Assembly: GCA_008921705.1 (NCBI GenBank)
Contig: VFFE01008521.1
Coordinates: forward strand, 124,001-188,000
Direction: 5' to 3'
DNA length: 64,000 bases
Origin: Burhinus oedicnemus
Taxonomy: Eukaryota; Chordata; Aves; Charadriiformes; Burhinidae
Positions 48,193-59,100 of the stretch are shown piece after piece. The notes beneath the pieces are model-generated. The model worked only from the letters and a program-made list of their open reading frames with translations, searched no databases and was not told where the DNA came from. Positions within the stretch are counted from its first letter, which is position 1. Every line of letters starts with the position of its first letter. The position numbers and the translations under genes are program-made.

Positions 48193-48446
48193 CAAATGAG
48201 GCCTTTAACTCTATACTTTGGAATAAATCATAATAGTTCTGCCCAGCAAAGTTAAACATTTGAATTCGGCAACTCCTTTTAAAATAATCATTGAAAGATG
48301 ATACATTTCCAAATATAAAAGTATCAAAAGAATTGTCTACAAGAATCCCTCTACTTATATGGTGATCAAGAAACATTTTAATGTTTCTCGTCCTTTTGCA
48401 ACCATCCCCAGAGGGACCCTTCCGCTGCTCTGTTCTGCAGACAAGT

Positions 48447-48505
48447 GCCGTTTTGCCACTGCACAGATGGAAAAGCTGAAACTCAGACAGGTTGCTTGAC
48501 TTCTA
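48447..48505 (-). mobile_element. MIR-like SINE core fragment
   Basis: TTTTGCCACTGCACAGATGG then AAAAGCTGAAACTCAGACAG then GTTGCTTGACTT follows the inverted MIR wording (CCATTTTACAGATG, GAAACTGAGGCTCAGAGAGG, TTAAGTGACTTGCC). It is short and diverged, as expected of MIR relics in birds. Confidence 0.5.
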
Positions 48506-51500
48506 CAATAGGATGAAAGAAACCCTTGCCAAAACTAAAAAGACACCACAGCTGCTGCGAATCTCCTTCATTGTATGCACAAGATCCCTGTTTCTGTCCA
48601 AATGCAGACAGAGTGGAAACAAAGCATTGGACTTTTAAGAGAACAGTCTCATAAAACCCAAGAACGGTACAGGTTATTCATTATCATGGCAATACTAACA
48701 CAATGTGAATATTTAGCATTCCCCTTGGGAAGGACCTTGTAGCTTTCTCTGACACCCGCCTTTCCTCTGGCAGCCTGAGCTGCCCCCTACCCATCTGTGT
48801 GAGCTGGGGAAGAGTCAGGGCAGGCCCCCCCGGGGGGGCACACGAAGCACACCAACCCCCGAAGGTGAAAACCCTGCAGCGTTCCAACAAGTTGTCACAC
48901 GTTGTAAAAACGTCCAGGACTGCATACCAGAAAGCTACAGGGTCTTTTGCAAATTAGCGGTTTGGGTATTTTTCCCATTCTGCAAAACCACAAACATTTT
49001 AACAAGGTTTGTAAGTCCTGGAAGGGACCTCCCAGCCTCAAGAGAAGAGCTGCCCCTGGCTTAGCAGTTTTATGTCTGGAGCATATTTGTCCCCCACACA
49101 CACATCAGCGGTGCAGACAGCATTTGCACAAAGGAAGGGAGCTGTGCTAGAGACGGCCACACAGTCTCTCACTCTTGCTAACAGTTTCATAGGAGGTTTT
49201 TTTCTGTTTATTATGACCTGTATATTATTTCATAACATCTCCGACCATCCAGCTATTCCCGTCCAGTTCTGGTATTTGTCTGAAGCCTAACTTCCAGTTC
49301 TCATCTGCAGACAGTTTATCGTTCGGTTATTACAAACACGTGCCTCAAGTTTATTTGAAGGGTTTTGCTTTTCCTTACCAGCCAAACTGTGCTCCAGATG
49401 GTCTTGCTTCTCTACTAAAATATCTTCCGCTGTTCCTGTTCACTCAGTTTGTGTATAAACTGCAGGACAAAAATTTGTAATTGAATGCCATTTGAAGGAT
49501 GGTTGTGCTCTTCTTTCACCTTCACAGCTCAGTGGAAACTTTGACATTGCCTATGGGTTTTCAATATGTTTTAAAATCATTAATTTCCCATGCTTGTAGG
49601 GACAGCTGTAGAACTGAGGTAGCTTTCAAATAACATAAAACTGAAAAAACCATTTTTTTCTGACTGTAACTTTCTTAATCTAATGTCTATTAATTACTTA
49701 CAGGAAAAAAACCTTGGGAGTGCATGTCCAGCCAGAAATAAGATTCATTTTGGAGGAAGAAAAACAGATAATACAAACACACAACCTAAGCTCCCCAACC
49801 TTTACTTGTAACATTACTTGCAAACTGAGCTTCAGAATTTCACAAGCTGTGTTTATAAAAGGTAAAAAGCACAGTTTCAGGCTGTAGGTAGACAGCCCAG
49901 GTTTTTGCCTGTGCCCAGGCTACTGGCACAGGCAGTCTCACTGCTATGGTGACTAAAACTCGTGCTGACAACGTTTTGCATTCATACATGTACATTCTTT
50001 TTGCCTTGCTTGCTAGTGCATGGTCTGCTTGCTACACAACACAACGTATCTCTAGCTTTGGAGAGTGTTCTGTTTTAGGGTTTTTTTATTTTATTTTTAT
50101 ATTACACTTTTACTGTTTGTGTGCATGTTCTGGTTTTGGTTTTGGTTTGGGTTTTTTTTTTCCCTTCCCAGTAATAGCAATACAGAAGGAGCAGAAAACA
50201 TTTCTGTCATGTTATGACCTGTGGGAAGAAATGCATGATCTGTCTTGCCCAGCACCTGACTATTGTGGAAAAACCAGATTTAGTCGTTAACGACAGTGTA
50301 CCTGAGGTGCTGTCTTCCAGTCAGAATAACATCAGTAACTTCTAAAGAGACCCCTGCTTTCCCCTCCAGGAAACAGCTGTAAAACATGATCTCAAGCATA
50401 GTTGTCTTGACTCTGCATACTCTATTCCGTAAAGAGGTCCTTAGCTTTTGTTAAGGTCTGCTGTCCTGAATTAAGCTGAAAAGCAGAAACTTCTATAAAG
50501 AAAAAATAAATAAATCAACTTGTGTGCAATTTCCTTATTTTGAAACATTGCACTTTGATTTCCATTACTTTTATTTTTTATTTTAATGAGTTTCGAAATG
50601 TTTCAGATTTCAAAATTTGCTTTGAACAGCAGATACAGAACAGTTCATGTAGGAAATGTCAAATTGAAATGTTTCCACATAAACGGAAGTTAAAAAATAG
50701 TGTCCTGTCAATAAATCTTTTAAAAATCACCCCTCTTATAAGAAGCTTCAGTGCAGATGAACTGGCATTTTTGACACAAAAACTTCTCAAAATTCTTGAC
50801 TCCTCTAGAAGTCGGGCATTATAAATCAAGACTGGGAAGGCAAAATCTACCATACCAAAATTCACCTTAGGGAAAGAACTTCTTTATCCTAATCTATTCT
50901 TTTTGATGCTGAAGATCGGTGAGGTTTGTCTTTGCCCATCAGTGCCCTTGGACACATATGAGATGCTCACAAAGTGGCACTTACTTGGTCCTTAAGACAT
51001 ATTTGTCTTACTGCTCATCAACACTCCTTTGGGGAAAAACTTCTCCCATTGCTGAAAAGCTCTGCAATCAAATATATGTACTTTATCACAGCAATGGCAG
51101 AGAAAATGCACTACCTGCCTCTATTCTCCCTCAGGATGCTGATTGTTGGCTGCCCCCCTTACCACCAATTTGGGGTCCAAATTTTATAAGGTTCTTTCAG
51201 CTCTTTGTTCTACTATGAATTACTGCGAATTTCCTTTCTGTTGTTCTACTGCCACATCCAATTGCTCATAAACTACTTAAAAAAGCTAAGACAAGGCAAA
51301 TAATTATGCGTACCTGGATGCAAGTGTAACAATGTATTACAAAAATAATAGTTTGATTTTGCCTTTTTATATTTCTCCCCTATATTGACTGCCAGAAAAT
51401 GATTTGCTACTTTGGAAGTGAGATAAAATCAAACTTGTTATCTTCAGATTTAATGAAAGCCTCTCTCCTTCCTCTTTTATTGCTTCTATACTGATAAGAG

Positions 51501-54500
51501 TCTTTGTCTAAGCTGTCCTTTTAGAAGCACAGATGTAAAGCTTCTGGCACACCTGATACTCTTTTTCATGTAGAAATCTGTCCATCTGAATAGGCAGGAA
51601 AATTACAATTTAGTTTTGTTATCTTAATTTATTTCATTGTAGTCACTGTATTTCTTTATTTTTACAGTTGCTGCCAGGATCCAAATAACAAGCAAATCCC
51701 ATTATTAATTTCTTTAACAGTGATACATTAATGAGCCACCTTTTCTGAAATGGGTAGTTTACTACTGGCAGTAGGTGAAAAGTCAATGGCTTTATAGTGG
51801 AAAAGGCCAAGGTGCATCTAAGTTCAACTGTATAATACACTATAGCTGAGAAACAGGATTTAATTTCATTATAAAACCTGCACATGCCTTTGGAAGCCAG
51901 ACAATTTTAGCTGACTTTTCTTAGCTGGTTGGGTATCCAAACTTGTGAGAAATCTGATATACAGTCCTATGGCACTAAAAATTTTTTATTTATTTTTCTA
52001 ATACAAACTTTTCTTGTTAGCTTGAACTCAGCTAAACATAATTTGCCCCCCAGGAAAGGCCTTTGACTGTATTTCCCATCTGCAATGATCATGATGTCTG
52101 CTAGACTTCCCTACAACAAAAATACATTAGCCTATCCTATATATCCTATGTAATGGAGCTTAGAGTTTGTCCTGTGAGATAGCCTGCAGGATCTCCTGCT
52201 GTTCAGTTTCTGAGCCAGGGCTGACATCAGGATTTCTGTCTATAGGCTTGGCCTATCGATATGGGACAGAGGGGCTGTGTCACCTTCTGAAGGCCAGTAT
52301 GCCTCCTCCAGAGAGAAACCACAGATGGCATCAGCAATAATCACAACAGGCCTCGGGTTCAGTGAAGCTGAGACGATCCAGTTATTTCTGCAGTGAGGCA
52401 GGTGAAAATGAAAGTCATCATAAAAATGGAAGAAAGATAAAACATCTGCCATGCTCTTTAAGAGAAGAGCACACTAATAGAAGGAAAGGGGCATGTTCCT
52501 TGAGAAGAAACAAATCTGAGCAGTACAGTGTCTGGAAGGGGGCTGAACCACAAAGTACTCAAAAGACCCTGGTAAACAGAGGTAGGGAACTGCGTTCACA
52601 GGCGGCCTTTATTCTGAGGAACTGTGAAAATCTCTTGATGCATCTAAACGGATAGGTGGTCCATTTATAAATACTTTTCTACTGCTGAAGGTGGGTTTTG
52701 TGGCAAATATCATGTATTAAACTAAAAGGTTAAACCAAAAACTGGAATAGCGAAGCTGGGAGGAAAATATACTTAGGCTCCTGGGGATTTAAAAGGTCTG
52801 CTGTTGGTGTAGAGACCTGGTATTTGGCTTAGAGGACAGTGCAGAGCAGGCACTGCTGAAGAGCCTGGGGTAAGAAAGTGTGCACAGAGCAGCAGACCTC
52901 CAGTTGTGGTAGCTGAGGGGTCATGGCATGTTCTTCAGTTTGATTTGTTAAATTTAAGGACTGTCAGGCAAATACTGTTGCCAAGAAATAGCCTAGAATG
53001 TGAGGAAGAGGTGATGCACGCACACCCCAGGTGTACAGCAACTTTTAAGGAAGTAGATCTAATGCTCAACTCAAAGATGGCAAACGGTGTTTCTAACAAA
53101 AAGGCATTGCGGAAGATATGTGGGTTTGGTTTTCGACTCTATTCTGCGCAAGAGACTCCCATAGAAGACAGAGTAGGATGGATGTCTACAACAGCAGCTG
53201 AGAATTAATCCTTAACCTCTGAAGTTCAATCTGTTAATTTTCTATAGGCTTGAGACAGGACATTCTCTAATGCCATGTCCAGTGTATGCTGCAGTATTTG
53301 CTGCAAACTGGTAGTGCTGAATGACTAAAATATGACTGTCAAAACCAAAACTGTTACCGTGTGGATTCTTCAAGGAATTCTTAAGCCAAAGCAGACTCTG
53401 GGTTTCTTTTAAATATGGTAAAACAGCCATGACTTTTGTCACTCCTATACTTAACGTGAACTTCTTTAAAAAAAGCATTGACAAACCTCCCTCCCTAAAA
53501 AAAGGGATTCACAGGAAAGGGATTTTTATTTTTATTTTTTAAGGAATACAAGGAGCTGGCAACCAAAATAGCAGCAGATGGGAATCCTGTTGTCTCTGCT
53601 CAGGAAGAACTTTCAAAGGCCTTGAGCCATCTTTTCAACTCAGCAAATCCTAACTTTAGCTTTCGGTCACATTCTGGAATATATGATCACCTTCAAATAG
53701 TTTGATAAAAAACCAAGCAAACTGGGTCAAAAATGCATGGTGAATTACGGCTATTTCTCCCTCTACTAGCAACTGTTTCTTCAGGATGAGTAAAAAGACT
53801 TCCAAATAGAAAATGAGCTGGAATGATGTTTCAAGAATTTTCCCTGTATCTTTCTGCAGCTGGGCCGCAGATGTGCTGGATGCAGGATGCTCTGGGCAGC
53901 CTGTGAAGACTGGGCAGATACCACATTCTAACAGCCAGTTACTGCCACATCCCTCCCAGTGAAACTGGAAAGCTCTCCTCTTCACCTTTCAATGCAGTGA
54001 AAGCAATGACAGCAATGCTAATGAGGACTCAGAATAAATGGCTTTGGTCTGCAATCAAGCCCTCCTGACAGTAATGGACCAGGCTGTCAATAGCCTCATC
54101 CATCTTGCTCCCAAACCCTGCCGCACTGGAAAGGATCTGCCTTTTCTCAGTTGAATTCCTGCTGGTGTTAGCCACTGAGCAGTTCAGTTCTCCTTTGCAT
54201 CCCTGTGTTCTTGCTGGCAGCGTTTCAGTGTCTAGCCTGTTCTTCCTGCAAAACCTTTGGGAATCCTGTGAAAACTGCAAGATGGCAGGTTTACCACAAG
54301 GGCCCGTGGTGCCTACAAACGTTCCACAGTCCCTAAATTCCCCACCTCCCCTCAAGTTGTTCAAGTTCCTCAAATACCACCTTGATGAAGAGAGGCCTCC
54401 ATATGTATTTTAGCTGTTTTGTGTCTTCCCTTCTTTATCCACCAAGTCCTGACATGCCTTTGAATTTTCTCCCATGCTAGCTCCTCAGCTGTCACTTCTG

Positions 54501-54949
54501 AGGACTATCCACTGTGGCCCCAAGATCTTTTTCCTCATTGGCAATAGCTCATCATTACACAGGTATTTAGGGGTGTCCTCCCCCTCTCAAAACATTATTT
54601 TGCGTTTATTGATACAGCCTGTCACCTGCTGTTTTGTCACCTGGTGCTGTAACCATCCCTCTACCGCTTCTTGCAGCCAGCTTTCAGTCTGGCTCCCCAG
54701 AACTCAGTGGGTCACCAAACTCCATCATTTCATTATTCATTCGCTTTTCCTTGAAACAGCCTGAAACGGCTTGGGCTCCAGAAAGGATCCTTCCAGCAAG
54801 TGAATCATGTGGGAAGTGGAGAATCCCTCGGTGTACTCCTACCCTCAATGCGCTCTCCTTCAGCCAGCGCAGAAGATGGTGCAGCTTTTCACCTCATTGC
54901 AGCCAAGATTAGCAGGAAGCCTTTGGTGAAGGGCTCCACGGAAAGTCCT

Positions 54950-56150
54950 TGAACGTCTGCTACATCGACCAAGCAACCTTCTGCCTCCGCAGGCCCCTGC
55001 AGAGCGCGCAGTGCCTAGGGTGGCTCTGGTGGGCTGGGGCGAAGGCGGACCTGGCACCGGGGAATCCAGCCCGCTCCTCGGCTGATTCCCCGTCCCTCCT
55101 CGGCTGGCAGCCTGCGCTCCTGTGCGAGACCCGACTCCAGGTGCCCCGACACCCTGGGCCTGCGAAGGAAGGGGTGGGGGGGAACTCGCTGGCTTCTGCA
55201 GCAGCCCCTCCACGGCGGCCCAGCAGGGACAGATGCCGGGAACAGCCGGGACACGGCTCCCCACAGATGAAGCGGGGAGCGAGGTTGGACGCGTTGCCTC
55301 CTGAGCTCGGCACTGCCCACCCCGCCGGTGCCCGGGGCTCCTGGGCGCCAGGAGGCAGCGCGGAGGCCGGGCCCTGCGGGCCGCCCGCCCGGCCCCTGTT
55401 CCCGGGCTAATCATTAACCGCCCATCGGCGGCCCCGAGCAGCCGGGCTGCGCATCGCGGCTCCCGCACTCCCCAGGGACCAGCGGGCGGGCACCGACCCC
55501 CGCCGCCTGTCCCCCGTCCCCTCGGCGCTGCCAGGGCACCTCGGCGGGGGCCGGCGGCCGCGCCGCCATGGAGGGCGAAGCGAACTGGACCCTCCACCCG
55601 TCCTGCGGCGCCAGCCAGCCGCCCTACTCGGAGGAGCATCTCCAGAGTAAGTGCGGCCGCCCGCCCGGGGCCGGGGCGGGGAGCGAGGTGGGGGGAGGCA
55701 TGAGGGAGAGGGGGCTGCCCGCTGCCAGGCGGCCCCTCCGCCTGCCGCCCAGCCGTTAACGGCCCCGCTGCCCGGCAGCGCGCCGCCCTCGGCACCCAGC
55801 CGCGGTGGCTGCCCCTGCCTGCCTCGCCGCCGTTCTTCACCGGCGAGGAAATCCCCCGGGCGGAGGCAGGCGGCTTCCCGACCCCGCCGGACCTCTGCCT
55901 GACAGGGGGGGCCGAGCTGCCTTCGCTTTCGGGGGAAGAAGAGAGGACAGAACGCTCTCCCCCCCCCCCGCGCCCCGCCCCAGCCCAGAGCTGCGGGTGG
56001 GGTGTGAGGGAACAGGGCGGTGGGCGAAGGGAAGGGCGGTCGGCGGGGAGCGCCGGGTCCTCCCGGTACCTGCCGAACCGAGCAGGGAACCAGCCCGCAG
56101 ACCTGCCTCTGGTCTGAGGCTCCCCCGTGGTGAGCTGTGTGGTGGGGAGA
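54950..56150. promoter_or_regulatory. strong CpG island covering the SLC51A-like gene start
   Basis: The DNA is very CpG-dense, above all at 55310-55960, and surrounds the first coding exon at 55568. It includes a GCGGCCGC site just after the exon 1 donor (about 55652) and a C10 run near 55961-55970. This is the expected promoter form of a vertebrate gene. No TATA box was evident. The long minus-strand open frames over it (up to 326 codons) are shadows of the GC bias. Confidence 0.85.
55568..55646 (+). CDS. SLC51A-like exon 1 with start codon
   Basis: ATG lies in GCCGCCATGG, an ideal Kozak context. It encodes [20 protein letters not shown] and six more residues before donor GTAAGTGC. N-W-T at residues 6-8 is a possible N-glycosylation site. 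The N-terminal stretch before the first membrane segment is about 30 residues, shorter than the roughly 50 of human SLC51A. Exon 1 joins exon 2 in phase 1. Confidence 0.85.
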
Positions 56151-59100
56151 TGTCCGCTGAGGTGCGGACTGCTCCACCTGCAGCCGAGTCTGGAAGCGCT
56201 GGGGGGTTTTTGAGGCAGGTTACATTAAAGAGGCTGGGGCAGAGGCTTACGTTCGCAGGCACTGCTTGGTATACTTTTAGATAGGCTACGGCCACAGCAG
56301 GAGGTAGTACCAGTGATGACCATGAACTTCTCCTAAGTTAAGCGTGACTCCACTGCAATGCTTTCTTCTGTCTCCGGAAGCACGTTTCCTGGGAGAAAAT
56401 CCACCTCAACCATCAGCTGTGGGTAAAAGTTGATAGCCATACCCAGCGTCAAGGGAGACATAAAACCATCAGCCATGGGTAAATGTTAATATCCATACCT
56501 AGCGTCAGGGGAGAAGTAAAAAACAATTTGGTGAAGGTATCAAGTTTTATCTAAGGCTAGATATATCAGGGGCTTATCTTTACATCGTTTGTGTGCCCCA
56601 CAGACTTCCGCCGAGCCTCTGAAAAGTTTGCATGCCTAAGGAAGTTATGCACAAACATCCCTATGAACATACAATGGAAGCAAAGAACTAATATCGAGTA
56701 AATACATTTTTGCTTGTAGTCTGCATGGAAAAGTTCCCAGAATATGTATTTACTTTATTTATTTATATTCTGTTACATATTTACATTCATCTAAGGACAT
56801 TTGTCCTGGAACTCCACCTTTCTGAAGGGGAATTCCGCATAATGCTTTGAGAACATGCAGGCATATTCTTCCCATATGCTATCTGTGGATCCTGGAAAGA
56901 TTTAGTTATGAACTTAAGTTGAAGTATTTGAATCATCCTGTGGAGTCAATGGTCCATCTATGCAGCTAAGGATGAGTGCAAGTCTTTGCAGAAATAGGGC
57001 TAAGAAGCCCTCAGAGATGGTGTCTTTACATTAAATGTTTGGAATGCTTATGAAATAAGTCAGACCTTTCTGTTTTCTTTTCTCTCTCTGCAGGCCTTGA
57101 CCTACCAGGGAGATTTCTCTTTGCAATCTTGACTCTGATGACGCTAATTGCCAACCTGGTGTTTCTAGAGGAAGCAGTCTACATCTACAGGAAAATCCCC
57201 TCCTCCAAAAGATCAATCATAATTTGGGTTAATGCTGCAGCTCCAGTAGGTTGTCATGGAAAAGAGATAAAACTGAATGTTGAAAATGGGGTTTCCCTGA
57301 AAATCCACATGAACCTGCTTTATCTCTGCCCTTCGTACAACCCTCCTCCCTTTCTCTGTAGGTGATCGCTACTACTTCATGCATTGGCATGTGGATTCCT
57401 CGCTCAACGATGTTTACAGATTTCACAGCAGCAGTGTGAGTATTCTGCTTGTTTCTAGATGTTGCCCCAAACCCTGAATTTCTTCCTTTTATACATCTGC
57501 TGCTCTTGGTAAACACAGTCATTTTGTAAATTTAACAATTTAGTAATTTTTGGTTTGAGTTGAAATCTCTTGGCAGCTCTTTTCTGGGAGGTGGAAAATG
57601 CTGAAGCAGTTGCCGGTGCTACAGTCCCCTAGTGTGGGAACCTCGGTATGAAAGATCTGTGACTCGCATGTAATTGATCCCTCGGATTGACAGTTGCTTT
57701 GAAGCGGTACTCTTTCTTTCCTCTCTCTGCGTGTCATGTGGAACGAGACTCTGACCTGTGACTTCTCTGCACTTTTACTAATGATGAGCCGTAGAGGTCT
57801 ATTATTAATGGTGGCAAGTGAACCTCCGATGAGTATATCAATGTAAAAATGTTCTGCAGTTGTCCTGATAAAAGCACTTTCTGTACAAGCATGACAGCTC
57901 TGACATGCACTGAGAAGAAGGGAGAAATGTGGTCCTCGCTTTCTGGAGGTGATGGCGCAGCCCTGGTAGGCAGAGCCAGGTGGGGGGACACCATGGCCTT
58001 GGGCACTCTGCAGTTGATTTTGGGATGATTTTGGAACCCAGTGCAGGATACTATCATAGACTCTCATGAATAGCCTCACCCCTTGTCACATTGCATTTAC
58101 TAAGAGTAGAGTAAAAAAGGAGGGGAAACACAGTAGTAAGGAACACTGTGAGCATGCAGAATTTGTGCAGGTAGTGCAGATTGCCAGAAACTTCCAAGGA
58201 TCCAGTGGAATGGCAGTTTAAGCCTGTCTGAATCCCCCCTTCTCCCTTGCCCAAGATGCAGCTTCCTGTCCCCTCACTTGCATCCACCACCACTCGCAGT
58301 CTGCAGCTGCACACAGCAAGCTCCTTCAAGGAGGCAGTGCAGCTGCAGAGGACCTCTTTTATTTGGTGAGGTTGGATTTCAGTGAATCAGTTCCCTAAAT
58401 CAGTTTGGGACAGGGAGGAAAGGGCGGTTGCACAATCTGTAGTGCTTGGGAAGGGTTGAGAATGTGCAGCTGGTGAAGGAGGGAGAGGTGGGGTTGCAGC
58501 AGTCAGTGCTCGGATTAGCTTTGGCTGCAGAGGAACCGCACCCTGACTGGGCTAGCGCATGCCACGATAGCTATGTGTATATGAACCTATCAATCTTTAT
58601 TGTTGTTGGTTGGTTGGGGTTTTTTTTGAGAGGAGGAATTGGACTTGTTCTGAAAAGTTTGGACCAGTCAGGACTAGATTAACTGATGGAAAAATATGGC
58701 CATAATGACTTGGGCCAGAAAAGCCTGTGCTTTAATACTGACTCTGCCACCAGCCACCTGTGCAACTTTGGGGAATTCCACAGCTACTCTGTGCCTCGGT
58801 TTATTCCTCTTTCAGTGAGGTTAGGGCAGTTCTGGTCCTCCAAGGTGATGGAAAGCTGAAGGTTTTTCACAGCTAGTGCCAGAATTTCTGTTGATTGCAA
58901 GCTGTTAAAACCCCGGACAGAAGGCGGCACTGGCCTGCGCAGGCATACGAGAGACACGCAGGCAAGTTCAAGTTGGCATTTTCTTCCTCTCCTAGATTTT
59001 TTGCCATAGTTATCCACAAGTTCCTGCTGATGATGATTAAAGAGTGCGGAGGTCAAAAGCTGCTCCTCAGGCGGTTTGAAAATGGTCGCTTCAAGATCAG

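Larger units (their letters stand above)
44291..54900. other. intergenic stretch, no gene recognised
   Basis: About 10.6 kb lie between the older CR1 and the SLC51A-like CpG island. All open frames are 114 codons or fewer and lack family motifs. Noted items are an octamer ATGCAAAT at 45267-45274, a MIR-like fragment at 48447-48505 and a TCTCTG microsatellite at 48164-48192. It could contain enhancers, but none can be named from the sequence. Confidence 0.5.

Noticed and set aside
50582..50680. AAATTGAAATGTTT shared with 59641-59660
   Set aside because: A 14-base AT-rich match is not enough to claim a dispersed repeat family.
54860..55840. 326-codon minus-strand open frame
   Set aside because: It lies in a very GC-rich CpG island where stop codons are rare. 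It is rich in A, G, P and R, has no domain, and overlaps the start of the plus-strand SLC51A-like gene.
55407..56177. 256-codon minus-strand open frame
   Set aside because: Same CpG-island effect. It runs antisense across the real exon 1 and its donor.
57540..58079. 179-codon minus-strand open frame in SLC51A-like intron 3
   Set aside because: It is antisense within an intron, without domains. It is best explained as chance.
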